Positions 53,025 through 64,000 of a DNA stretch of 64,000 nucleotides are shown in pieces. The notes under the pieces were generated by a model. That model ran no database searches and was not told where the DNA came from. It saw nothing but the letters and a program-made list of their open reading frames with translations. The position numbers and the translations under genes are program-made. Position 1 is the first letter of the stretch. Each line of letters starts with the position of its first letter. Source of the stretch: Gnetum montanum. Taxonomy: Eukaryota; Streptophyta; Gnetopsida; Gnetales; Gnetaceae. Location: the NCBI GenBank assembly GCA_015680685.1, contig MNCI01005181.1, positions 301,474-365,473 on the forward strand. The letters are read 5' to 3'.

Positions 53025-53774
53025 CAAATATTTAGGTATCCAAATGATAAATCTAACCTCACCATTGAGTTCAAAAGGATGAAAAATATTGGATATGACT
53101 ATTCATATGTTGAAAATGGACATCATATACTTGAGTTGTGTGAAAATTAAACTTTTCAGGATCAAGAGGTACTATGTTGGCCAAGGAGTAAAAACTAATT
53201 TTTGGGGTTTCTTAGGATGGATTTGACTTCACCATTATGTTTAGAAGGTTGAAATCTATAGAAAATGACTCTTCATTCATCGAAAAAGGCTTTTAGAATA
53301 AAAAATATGGCTTTTGAGATCAAGAACTTTTGGCATGAAATACAAGACTTCCTGAGAGGTCATCTATCCCAGTTCTACTCTAGGACAAGTGCTTTTAATT
53401 AAAAAAATTTTATTCTTATGGTTACCAGCTCACCAAATTCAAATTTGAAAATTATTTTTGTGTGTTTCTAATTTAAAATAGTAGTTTAATGAAGGAAATT
53501 TGAACTTTTTCCCAATTAACAGGAATTTCAATTTTTCTGTCAATTGATGTGTAATTGAAAATTTTTCATCAAATAACAAAGAATTTGCTATTTCATTCCA
53601 ATGACAGCAATGGCAACAATGGCAACCAAAAGGAATCAGTGGTCTTAGCTAATAGGTGGCTAAGCAGTGGACAACAACAGGGCAGGGAACATGGACAAGG
53701 CAAGCAACATAGCAAGCTCAAGTGCACATCGACGATAGCGGCAGTGAAGTCAACAAAGAAGGGGCTACACTAGG
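53025..53774. other. Interior of LTR element, no gene seen
   Basis: AT-rich text; two loosely related stretches near 53070 and 53220 (both around AACCTCACCATT/GACTTCACCATT). No gag or pol motif on either strand. Confidence 0.4.
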
Positions 53775-53990
53775 TGGCACAACCCAGGCCTATGCGACCC
53801 CCTTTTAGGACTTGTGTAGCCCTCACTAGGGCCTATGTGGTCCATTCCTAGGCTTGAACAACCCTATTTAAGCCCCATGCAGCCCATCTCTTAGCTCACA
53901 CTATTTTATTTAGGGCCTGTATAGCCCATTCCTAGGCTTGTGTGGCCTATTATAGGGCTCATGTGGCCCTCTACAAGGCTACATGACCTC
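53775..53990. repeat. Degenerate GGCC-rich tandem repeat
   Basis: Repeated AGGGCCTATGTGG/GGGCTCATGTGG, CCATTCCTAGGCTTG words with a period near 36-38 bp. Much richer in G and C than the flanks. Confidence 0.55.
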
Positions 53991-54039
53991 TATCAACACA
54001 CGTGCCTTGTACAAGGATTTTTTCTACACAAAAGAGGGA

Positions 54040-54149
54040 AGGTGATGATCAACGATAGGGGAGGTGATGATCGACAACATGGGAGATGATGATCCATGGT
54101 ATGGAAGATGATGATTTATGGCATGGGAGGCAATGATCGATAGTGTTGA
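54040..54149. repeat. 22-bp minisatellite
   Basis: Five consecutive 22-bp units starting at 54040, 54062, 54084, 54106 and 54128, consensus around AGRTGATGATC. Overlapping short minus frames are a by-product. Confidence 0.8.
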
Positions 54150-55555
54150 AGGCAACCAAGCATACACACAGGGTGAAAAATCTGATAAAGAATGATGCAC
54201 AAGCACAGCAGAAGGACATGTGATTATAAGGCACCTATGACTAGTAGCATAGGTCACACGGTTGAAGGATGCATGGCATAGGCCACAGCTTTGTCCCTTC
54301 CAACCTTGCTAGGGTTAGAGTTTGAGGTAGCGATAATAGGCAAGCAAGGGTTTTTGGCATGGTGGCTAATGTGTGATAAGAGATGCATAGTGGTAGAGAA
54401 CGGTGGGGTAGAGTAGGCAGGCATAGTGACAAAGCATCATGGTGCACAACTAGAACAAGGGCAGCGCATAAGCGAAGTGGTGCGTAGCAAGGTGGGCAAT
54501 GTGGCATCTGATAGGAGCTGCAAGTGGCTTGTGCATTGTAGTGGCCATGCTAGGCTGGCATGGCCTACAAGACTGGCATGGCCCTTACAAGCCAAAGTGG
54601 TTTGCAAATTTTTTTTTATTTTTTATTTTTTATTTTATTATTATTACTATTATTATAAAATTTATTAATATATTATTTATTTTTTATTATATTTCTTTTT
54701 TATTTCATTCATTCTTTTAAACAAATTCTTAAGGTTTGGGGATCAAGGTTTGAACCCACAACCTCCAACTTTTTATTATTATTTTATTCCACCTTACCTT
54801 TGTGATTGATGTGGCAATTCAACTAATGACAGGACAAAGGTTCAATGTTGGTAAATGGCATTTCCAAGTTAATTCTTGACACTAAAATTTTGAAATTTTT
54901 TTACTTAAATAATAAATTAATAATTTAATATTATTTTAATGCACACATAACGAAAAATTTTAACATCAATATCTCTTAAATCATAAGTCTAATCGAGATG
55001 AAACTTGTACCATTGGAATCATTTCAATGAGTACTACATGTTGGACATAGTCTTATATTTCAAAAATGAATTTGATTTTTCAAGAATTAAAAAGACCAAA
55101 ATAGCCTATTTTGTTGAACTAACATTTCTAGATTGATATATGGTAACTTGAGGTCTTTTAGATTACTTGAATAATGAATTTCAACAAAACAAGATCAATT
55201 CAAATCATGGTCACTAACTTTTTTTTGAAAGAAACTTAATAATGATCCTAATCAATTAATAATTAGAGCATTAAGATGGGTAAGAGTTACCTAGACTGAT
55301 ATATCTTTATTTTACTGACATCTCTTGCAACTGATGAATCTTGATGAGGCGTGATCTGGTCTTCATTGGTTAATCATATCCATGATAGAATTTTGTTGGT
55401 TGTTGGGATCTAGATGCATGATCCATTTTTCATGAAATCAAAGGAAATGTATCTTCTGACTTACATCATAGACATATGGTACATCTGGTAATGATCAATG
55501 GGTTTCCTTGTGTTGTGGCTTCAAGGTTCATCATCATCTTCATGTTGTAGTCAGC
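54150..55555. other. Interior of LTR element, no gene seen
   Basis: Includes an almost pure A/T tract (54610-54720). The 88-codon minus frame at 54241-54507 is Cys/Leu/Pro-biased with no domain. Nothing resembling gag, RT or integrase, so the element was non-autonomous or has lost its coding part. Confidence 0.5.
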
Positions 55556-55560
55556 CCATG
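55556..55560. repeat. Target-site duplication CCATG (left copy)
   Basis: CCATG at 55556-55560 and 56207-56211 borders the solo LTR exactly. Confidence 0.9.
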
Positions 55561-56206
55561 TGATGAGACGCGATATGCACAAGCCGCGATATCGCGTATG
55601 CGATATCACAGCCATCGCGATATCGCATCCCCTACGATATCGTGTACGTGATATCGCGGTCTGCCGCCAAATCTATAAATAAGAGGCAGCACTCCCCTCA
55701 TTTGGAATAATAGACGTAAAGTAGCGAAGCTCTAGCGAATTGATCACCCCAGAGATAGAATATTTTCCATGTGCCTGCAGTAGGAGTCCCCCAAGTGAAT
55801 GGTTCTTTATTCTAGCAGCTTTGTACCTGAACGCAAGTTGTGTACGGCAATAAAGACAAGCTTTGTGGATAAACCTTGCAGTACATGGATAGGTTTATTT
55901 AATGTTATTTATTGCTTTCCTAGTAACGCGGCATGAGTATGACTTGGTTACGAGCATTGACGAATGTGTACGACTAGCCAAGGAATCGACTACTCATCGC
56001 GATTAGATTCTCTCACCCTTACCTCCTAGAATGTGGGACAAGTACNATACACCGTGACAACAACAAGTAAGTCTGGGAAGACAACGATTAATTAACCCCA
56101 AGTGTTCCTTGCGGCATTTAGGCATTTAGTCTGCGGAGTTCGACCGGATCGCGCATGCTACGCTCGTTTCATATGGTTGAGTGTAGGGGTACCTCGCCAC
56201 TCATCA
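55561..56206 (+). mobile_element. Solo LTR with GATATC palindromes (young)
   Basis: A 646-bp unit TGATGAGACGCG...CGCCACTCATCA with a perfect 5-bp duplication. U3 carries GCGATATCGC-type palindromes; TATA is CTATAAATAAGAGG (about 55671); AATAAAGACAAG near 55851. CpG is retained, so it is the youngest member of the family seen here. One ambiguous base is at 56046. Inserted into the leader of the CCR4-carrying element. Confidence 0.9.
55580..55665. repeat. Cluster of CGCGATATCGCG palindromes in U3
   Basis: A 12-bp perfect palindrome CGCGATATCGCG, then further GATATC-centred copies (ATCGCGATATCGCAT, ACGATATCGT, TGATATCGCG), spaced 14-25 bp. This matches the GATATC-rich U3 of the LTR at 49237. 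Confidence 0.75.
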
Positions 56207-56240
56207 CCATGATTCTGAATGATCCTTGGGTCATGGTTTC

Positions 56241-56251
56241 CTCTTATACCA
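56241..56251 (-). promoter_or_regulatory. Primer-binding site, initiator Met tRNA type
   Basis: On the minus strand TGGTATAAGAG follows the LTR end after 2 nt; the usual plant site is TGGTATCAGAG. It makes 56254-56816 the 5' LTR. Confidence 0.75.
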
Positions 56252-56253
56252 AT

Positions 56254-56816
56254 TGTGATATCCCATTCCCAGATGTCATGAAAAATGTCAAATATACAGT
56301 ATATTAGACATTATCTATATGAAGAAAATATAGCAAATGCGAAATATATGTGATATTTGACATTATGTATAAAGGAAATAATAGGAAAATTGTAAAAATA
56401 TAAAGAAAAGAATGCTTTGTTGATATGGAATAGCATGATCTAGGAGTGTTCCTTAGGGTTTTCTTCCTTTGGCATCTATCCCTTAGAGGCAATCCAACAC
56501 TGCCACCATGGTTAGGCCTATAGCTTAGCCAAAAGGGATGGCCAATCCACTTCCTAGCCTACTTCACCCAGCTACCATGACTTGCCTGTACCAGCTCTAC
56601 CACTCCATGTTGGCACAACCTCTAAGCCTAGGTATAGATTTCTTAGGTTAAACCCTTGAAGGTTACCTCAAGAGACACATCCATTATTACAACTTGCCCT
56701 TTCTAGTCTCAATTACAACTACCCTTTCAGTTCTTGTTAAGATAACAATAACACTTGTTATGAAAAGGCACCATCTTCATTAGGTAGTAGCATCATTTGG
56801 GAATGGAGATGTGACA
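56254..56816 (-). mobile_element. 5' LTR of the gene-carrying LTR element
   Basis: 563 bp, partner of 50300-50866. Outer flanks are TTGTA (56817-56821) and CTGTA (50295-50299), a duplication with one C/T difference. Divergence between the two LTRs is clearly visible, so the insertion is not recent. Confidence 0.85.
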
Positions 56817-58677
56817 TTGTAGTATGTTCTTTTTTTTTCAATATCTATCAACCTTAAGTTTTCTACAACAATTTTCTTAATTTATTCCCCAATGCAATAA
56901 TGACCTTGGCATGTGTGTATGTTTGGGATTCTGCTGCTAAGGCATTTCACATTGCTTTTTCTCTTTCTTCATCTCCATCTATTTTTACTTGGTCATTAGT
57001 TGACCAATCTATTGATTTCTAAATAATGCTAACTAGTTAGGTACAATATGTCATGCAAGATCTTCTCTTTTTATTCTCAATGTGGCTAGTTCTTCTAATA
57101 GTCTCTACACTTCACTTTCTATGTATTACATCCTTATACCATGATCAGCTTATCTTTTGTGGATATTAGCTTTGATTGTACTATAGTGATATTTTTTTAG
57201 GTATTAAAAAGATTCTACATAACTTGTCCTATCTACCGTAGTCTCTCCAATGCATCTTCATGGTTTCCAGCACTCATTGACATTCTAACTAAAGTTTCTA
57301 CATCTTTAGCTCTAGTAATATCTACTGATGGAACAATAGGAACATTTAAGGATTCTTAAATGTGATCAATTATGACTTCTGCTACTCCTACTACATCTTG
57401 GTATTGCATTATCACTATGGTGGCTCCTCAAATCTCTAACATCACCTAAAATGATGTGCATTCCCTTAAATCTATTATGCCCAGTGATCATCTTCTCCTA
57501 CCTATAAAGATACTTCCCCAATTGTGGGTCCTATGGATATGGCAGGCTTGTTTAGATTATCTATGACTCTATACATGCTAGAGACTTCCTGCTATCCCAA
57601 CTTATTGTTTCTACTATCTGTTATAAATGGATCATTAAAAATCTATAATCTTTTTATGCTAGTGGAGCATTTGTTCTTGCTCTTTTTGAAACTAGGGTTG
57701 ACCCACTAGGTCTTGCTTGTTTGGTGCATATAGCTAAAATGTTTAATGCTAGTGTTGATCCTGCTATAGCCTCAGTGCCTATTAGTTTCTCTACTTGATA
57801 TTTCTTGGGTGTCACTAGCTTGAAAATTTCAGCATATGAGGCATCTTAAGCTTTGCAAAGAATATCATTGGTGTATCCTAAAATTTTAGCTTGTTGATAT
57901 AACTTTCTAATAAAAAAAGAAAATGGTAGAGTGGGTTTCCTTATCTTCTTCTTCTCAAATATTATGTATTTCTAGAAATAGAAAATGAGCAATACTGGCT
58001 TGAAATTTTCCCATCAACATAGGTATAAATTCAATTAAGGCCTCTTTGTTGGAAAGATGTTATATGTTCCAATCTTGAAGAAAATATTTTCACTATTATA
58101 TAATCCATTATATTCTTTCTCATGCCCTTTTTAGCCATAAGTTTCATGTATCTATGTTGCACCTTGTAGATATTTGAGTGATATTGGCCTTGATATTTGG
58201 TAAATTTAGTGCCCTCCTAATTACTTCAATTAAATAGAAAATAGTTATGTCCTTGATCTACATAGTCACATCATCTATTTTTTTTTTGTCAAAATTGATG
58301 AACTTCTCTCAAATACCATTCTCCATTGCTGAAGATCATTGGCCATAGGGAAGAGGCTTGTAGTTGTTCATAGACCTCTACAAGTGCAAACTCCATGAAT
58401 TATCCAACATTAAGTTCCACTATGAAAATGGACATGATGGACTTCTCCTAAATAGCCTGAAGACACTCATTTGAGAGTGCAAGGCATTGTCCCTATTTTG
58501 GAGCTAACAATGATTAGCTTATGCCTATGCAAATTGCCCTATTGTAGTTGTGGGCTAATGGATGCTATAGGATTGTATTTCTTGCTCTGCAAGATGAGTT
58601 TGTCCTACACCTCTTCCTCTAGGTCTTTTCTCCCTTGGTTGTTATGGTCCTTCAACTTTGGATCTCTTTGGCAACAT
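56817..58677 (-). pseudogene. Coiled-coil accessory ORF, N-terminal and middle part (outer element)
   Basis: Probable start MLPKRSKVEGP at 58677, a basic, nuclear-signal-like N-terminus (PREKRPRGRG). Then LEHITSFQQRGL and FIPMLMGKFQASIAHFL (about 58030), IVIMQYQD..AEVIIDHI (around 57400), NITIVQSKLISTKDK (57180) and a helix near 56840-56880. The middle blocks match ILVMQHQG and NITITQSKLLEV of the plus-strand copy. The ORF continues at 50242-50299 and 2226-3068; total length would be about 900 codons. Confidence 0.65.
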
Positions 58678-59689
58678 CTATAATCATAAAAAATTTTAAG
58701 ATTACCCAAATATTTCAAAAAAACTTCTAACAATTCAAAACCCTTCATCAAATTTTGGGTTTTAATCAAAAGCATTCTTCATTATCAATTTTATTTTTAA
58801 TTTGGATTGCAAAGTTATAAAAATCTGTTATTCAAACAAAACCATTTCTAAGAAAAAACTTTAATTAAATAATTTTTAACAATTAGAAACAAATTTATCT
58901 TGAACGACCTCTCCCAATCTTTGATTTATTATTTAAAAGACATTTGAATGGTTATTTGGAAAGAAATATTAATTTTATTGGCTTATGTTATATTGGAATG
59001 TAATTATCTTTTATTGTTCTCATCCTTAATTATTTTTCTAGAAATTAGAAAAATTTAGCATAATTTGTAAAAAAAAAAAAAACTACACATAATGCTCTCC
59101 TCCATAACTAAGATGATTACTCTATGAGCAAAAGAAATCAAGAATGACCCAAATCAAACATGCGATAAAGAAGATATAAAGCTCTAAAATTTATTACACA
59201 AAAAAACATCATGAAGTTCCCTTACATGAAATGATGGAAATGAAAATTTTTCCTAATGATCTATGATATCATCATTGAAATTTTCAAAATTTTTGTGAAA
59301 TCTAATAGAAAAAATAAATGGAATGGGTAGTCTAGAAGGTGTAAATATTATCCAAATGATTTTTTTTTATCATAGATGATGCTTAAAATATAATAATTTA
59401 TTTTCAACAATATGTGAAAGAAGGAATTTTGACAATGTAAGTTGATTAAGATTTTAGGAGATTGTTTGATCAAAATTACTGATGAGTGAAGATGACTATA
59501 TAAGATAATAACAACGATTTCTTAAGTATTTAGGAGATATAAGATGATGTGGAATTGGACATCAAGTATGAAACAAAAAAGTTATACAAGTGGGCCCTTT
59601 TCAAAGTAGGCTCTTGTCCCTAATGCCCTTGTATAACCACACTTATAAGTATCCATGGGCACTCAAGGGGTTGAATGTAAATCATATCT
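58678..59689. other. AT-rich spacer of the outer element
   Basis: No ORF or pol motif on either strand. It lies between the coiled-coil ORF and the segment shared with 28736-30530. Confidence 0.5.
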
Positions 59690-61470
59690 ATTTTTCAAAA
59701 TACACATGTTAGTCTAGTCCCAATAAGAAAATAATACTATATCATTCAAAACCATCAAATTATAATTATATAACAATAAGGTGAAATGGTAATAGCAAGG
59801 ATTGTAGAAAATGGGATGTGAGGTGTCTTACCATAAGCACAATGAATTCTATGTGTAATGCATAGTTAAAATGATTATTAGTCTTTCTATCCAAGATCCA
59901 AATCAAGTCCATACCACCTACTAGTGACATTGCATTATATCATCCTAAAACTAATAACCATTAGACCATTACAACTATAAATATTATTTCTTGGTAATGA
60001 AGTACTATGAAGCAATTTATTAACTACATCATTTATTTAAAAGTAGATTTGACCATTAGATAGAGAAGTGCCTTCAAGCATGGGTAACATGTCTTTCTAA
60101 TTCCATAACAAATGTGAGTCCAAGAAACCTTGAAATTTCTAACAATTTACCTACATGTAGGCATGGGTAACTATCTTTCCATTGGAAGCCCCAAAAGTTT
60201 TACTTATGTGTATTTATTATGTTATTACTATGTCAACCTTACTAGAGGACTACCTTTAGGAATGTGTAACATGTCTTTCCAATGACATGGCAAGATAGCA
60301 CTTATTTTAGAACACACTTTATTTTTTGTTAGAATGCAAGTAGTTAATACAACTTTACAACATAGTAAGGCTCATAGTAGTAGCTTTAGAGAATCCACAA
60401 ATCTCCTTGATGTCACACCCTTTTCATTTCCATTTCCACTTGGTTCTTTACTTTCTCATCTAGAAATAATGATCATTGGTTTATTTTAGTTTTATTATAG
60501 AAAATATATCATTATGTCCATAATAAGAACCTCTTTATTATTGAAAATAAGTGGATAGGTGATGTGATCTCATTATATATACAATAAATCCTTTAATGAT
60601 TTGATAACTTAGGAGGAAGTTCTTATTGTTTCAACTCCATTCTTATTTATTCCTTTACACTTTATTAGAAAGATCAAAAAAAATATGTATATGAGAAATG
60701 ATAAAACCATGAAAAAAATAAGAAATATGTAAGAATAGAAAAACGTATAAAGAACTTGAAATTTTTTAAAAAAATGAAAAATGATATGTATGAAAAATAT
60801 GAAAAAAAATAGGAAATATATTAAAGATTGTAGAAAATACCAAAAATTTAGAAAAGTATAACAAAAAGTGTAAACCCAAAAATTATAAAATAAAAAATTT
60901 AAATGCACTTATCAATTCCTTATTCAAGATAGGATACCTCCCCTACAACTGAACTTATGGGCGAATGTTCGAAAAATGGACTACACATCCCTAGGATCAT
61001 ACACTCTAGGTTTCTTGTTTATCATCCTTAGTGATTTATATTTTTGTTTATTATCTCATGTGACATTGATGATAATCAAGTTTTTATCTTTTAGAGATAC
61101 ATATCTTGTTGGACATGATGATCTTTTCATTTTACAAGGTCCAAATATGTTTTATTTGTTTGTTCATAATTTTAGGTTTTGAATCTCTATGTTCACTAGT
61201 TGTTGTTGGTGCATGGTCATGGTTTAGGATTTTCATGGAATAGGAGCTAATAAGTGGGTTGGATATGTCCATGCATGTTTTGGATAGTTTTATGTTCTGA
61301 TTTCTTAACCACTTGATGTCTTTTGATGTTGTAGTCATTGTTTCTTCTTGCATACACACTTATGTTTCAAATTTGTTGTGGGCTACTATAAGGATCATGT
61401 TGACATTCTGAACTTGTAGTCCACAATTGCATCCTTTTGCATCGTATGTAATGCATGGAATTATTTGTGT
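59690..61470 (-). pseudogene. Post-protease spacer of the outer element
   Basis: Paralogue of 28736-30530. The upstream end (minus strand, 61250-61470) reads a protease-tail CNCGLQVQNVN block and then degenerates into A/T-rich text with three GGTAACATGTC/GGTAACTATC motifs (60080-60280). In an autonomous Athila element RT would start here; none is seen. The 99-codon Phe/Leu-rich frame at 60609-60908 is a low-complexity artefact. Confidence 0.5.
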
Positions 61471-61993
61471 CTATATGTCTCCTTTCTCATCTTCCTTGGA
61501 ATTTTCCAAAGATAAGTCTCTCATTCCTAGCTTAGCATTAATTATATTAAGCCATGCTCTCCCCATAATGATAGAAAAATCCCTACTCTCATTCTTCACA
61601 TTGATCACAAGAAAATATACTAGATAAGACCACCCATTGATAGTGGTCACCACATCTTCTATCTATTCTAAAAGAATGGTGACTAATTAATCTACAAGCT
61701 CTAATCTTATATTGCATTACTTTAATGGTGTTAGGCTCTATGCCTGAGTTTAGTAGAGCTTTGCATGGTGAATTTTCAACAATTTCTAAACAAATCAAAG
61801 AACTTCTAGGATCTATTATTTTCTTAGGAATATTCCCTACTTTTATCCAATTTGATATTGTATTAGTTAACATGACAATTGTAAGCTTTTGGTATGATTG
61901 TTGTGGAAACATAATGGATGTATGAGGATCTATCATAGGAGGAACACTATTGGATGAAGTTCCTACTCTACTAGACCTTTTTGGACTTATCAT
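61471..61993 (-). pseudogene. Aspartic protease relic of the outer element
   Basis: Minus frames 61589-61993 and 61471-61653: PRSSLICLEIVENSPCKALL then a LLNSGIEPNTI block, where N-S-G stands for D-S/T-G at the active site, and after a frame change SGWSYLVYFLV, FSIIMGRAWLNII. It is homologous to the protease at 6600-7060. Confidence 0.7.
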
Positions 61994-64000
61994 GAAGTAG
62001 GGACATTTCCTAGATTTGCATTTACTATTGTTGGTATTATTCTGTTTCTATATACTAAGTACCCTAGTATCACTTTTCTATTATGGTTGTGTTGATAGTT
62101 CACCTTGCATAACTGGCAATGGTACTAATCATAGAAAATTGGGAGCTTGATAAGATGGTCCTGCTGTTGGTTGAGATACATAAGGCTATGAATCCATGCA
62201 TTGGATTATATGCCTATCATATTTTGTTAGATAGTAGTAGGAAGAATTTTGAACAAAAGTATTTCTAGGGGAGATGGAATGATGTACATAGCATCCATAA
62301 GGATATGATTATCGATATGGATATTGTTTCCTTGGTGATAGCATTCCTCACAATTGTGATTGTTGCCACCAATGTTGATATTATTCCTGTAGTTGAGGAT
62401 AAGCATTGATTGGATAGTATAGTTGTTGATAGGGTTATATATAATTACCTTGTGAATAAGGTAATCAAGTTGGCATTTATTTTTTTGATAAACTTTAGAT
62501 AAAATACATATGCCCCAAAATCTAGCAAGTGGATCACGACAAGACAACACTCCTTAGGATGTTCATACTGGCACACTTTACAACTAGCATCATCTTTAGA
62601 GCTTGAGTTTGTAATTTCCTCAATTACACCAAATTTTCCTTTGTATTTATAACTCTCACATCAATTTTCCTTTTTCTTTTTCCTATCCCTACTTTTGTTA
62701 AAAGTTTGTTTATTCTTCTCTTATCCATTGAGTCTTATATTTTCTCTACCTTTGTTGTGATATCATTGACTAACTTCTAAATGAGTAGAGTCTTTCACTA
62801 GATCACATATTCTAAAATTTCTTCTTATTGTGTTTTACATATCCTTACATCTTTTTTAAAAATCTAGATCCTTGTTATATTCTTCAATAGATTCTCTTTT
62901 ACATAGCTCACCCTCTTCTTTCATGACCTAGTCTAGTAACCTTTGGATTTGATGAGCTATCATCTTTGATAGTCTTCCTTAGGTATATACTCCAAGGGTC
63001 TCTCTTGTTTTGTTCCTTAGCCCATTAATCATGTGTTGTAGTTGTTCCTTTTGAGAAAATCCATGGCATGGGTTTCTATGTAATAATGAATATTACCTAC
63101 TCATTACTGCATCAAGGGATTTATGTATTCCTTGTTTCCATCCCTGAATCAATTTTCACAAATTCAACACCCTAGACTAAGTTTGATATTTGTCATTGAA
63201 AATTTCCATCATGGTACTCCATCTTTTGATTAATTCTAATTCTAAGGATCTATACCAGCTTTTTGCTTTCTTCATGAGTGTTCTAGGAAATAACTTTAAC
63301 TTCTACCAATTGTTTTCTATGTTTTGTAGAGTGCAAGCATCATAGAAAGCTTGGACGTGATGTTGTAAATCTGTGTTATATCCTCCTTCATAATTTGAAA
63401 TATTATTCATATCAAGTCACTTGATGTGAATATCCCTTAGATGCCTCATGGATATGTACACCGCTTCCCTTATGTTGATCATACTGTGATTAGCTAATAC
63501 GGGTTCTTCATAGTCTTAGGGTTTGTAAACTATGTTGTAGTAGTAACCCCTTCAATGCTCATGATGTTCTCTTCTCTCATGCCTAATTTCACCCCTTCTA
63601 TCTTCTTCATTATCTTCCACATTTTTAGGATGCCTTCTTCTCCTATAAACATGTCTCTCATGATTCCTTCTCCTTTCCCGATCATAGTCCCTTTTTTTTC
63701 ATTCTTCCCTATCAGAATATGTTAAAGAGTATGATGAAGAGGATGGAGTGGAAGAACAGTGCTAGCTAGTTATCCTTCTATGACTCCTAGATTCATCCCT
63801 TCTAGACCTCTATTCCCCCTAAGTCTAAAGTGTGTCTTATCTCTTCCTAGAATTTTTGCAAGGGTTGAATGTATCTTCATCTTTACAGGATCTTCAATGC
63901 ATATGAATAGTGTTTGAGAATTGGATATGTGGGTCTGGTGAGACTTTTCAACTTTATATGGTTCTTCTTCTTTTTGCTCATTGAGGATGAGAGCTTGTGA
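61994..64000 (-). pseudogene. Gag relic of the outer element (runs off the window)
   Basis: On the minus strand KLFPRTLMKKAKSWYRSLE (about 63240-63300), a FNDKYQT segment and a SLLHRNPCHGFSQKEQLQ stretch (about 63030-63080) match the plus-strand gag at 5140-5420 almost block for block. A Tyr/Pro/Gln/Asn-rich linker lies at 62150-62480. The N-terminal end and 5' LTR are outside the window. Confidence 0.75.

Noticed and set aside
54241-54668. Minus and plus frames of 80-88 codons near the 22-bp minisatellite
   Set aside because: Biased composition from repeats and a poly-T tract; no domain, no second copy.
60609-60908. 99-codon Phe/Tyr/Leu-rich minus frame (membrane-protein-like)
   Set aside because: An artefact of an A/T low-complexity tract; the paralogue at 29.6-29.9 kb does not keep the frame.

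Overview
The window looks like intergenic DNA from a large, repeat-rich land-plant genome. Support comes from plant Ty3/Gypsy retroelements with initiator-Met and Asp tRNA primer sites, an interstitial (TTTAGGG)n telomeric tract, endogenous caulimovirid (plant pararetrovirus) copies, and strong AT richness with CpG lost almost everywhere except in the youngest insertions. A gymnosperm is plausible but not proven. I see no intact host gene. Two decayed fragments of host-type genes are recognisable: a DnaJ (type I J-protein) fragment and a CCR4-type endonuclease/exonuclease/phosphatase gene.

The window is a set of nested insertions. (1) The outermost unit is a minus-strand Gypsy (Athila-like) element: 3' LTR at 1173-2047, a long coiled-coil accessory ORF now split into 2226-3068, 50242-50299 and 56817-58677, an AT-rich spacer, a protease relic near 61.5-62.0 kb and gag running off the right edge. 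It has no RT, RNase H or integrase. (2) Into the coiled-coil ORF went a 6.5-kb minus-strand LTR element (50300-56816, target duplication CTGTA/TTGTA) that carries the CCR4-type gene and was itself hit by a solo LTR (55561-56206, duplication CCATG). (3) The same ORF was split by a 47-kb composite (3069-50241, duplication CTTAT). Removing both insertions with one duplication copy each restores a gap-free match to the second ORF copy at 44.4-46.7 kb.

(4) Inside the 47-kb composite, left to right: an LTR and Asp-type primer site followed by decayed gag, protease, RT, RNase H and integrase (3069-10160); an LTR-like region with palindromic repeats (12480-14685); a 1,598-bp CpG-rich solo LTR carrying six hairpins (14686-16283, duplication CATGT); and a second Gypsy gag (16289-18010) whose protease resumes at 39688. 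Between that gag and protease lies a 21.7-kb block of five caulimovirid copies in mixed orientation. The block also holds a Gypsy 3' LTR, an Athila-like fragment and the telomeric tract. To the right are an assembly gap (40847-41559), the DnaJ fragment, a 33-bp minisatellite, the plus-strand coiled-coil ORF and two more LTRs.

The viral copies share one polyprotein order: movement protein, coiled-coil region, capsid with a zinc knuckle, aspartic protease, RT, RNase H, C-terminal domain. All are broken by stops, frameshifts and deletions. Nothing here looks able to make a full-length functional protein; the interest lies in how the locus was assembled and in the accessory ORFs and LTR palindromes.
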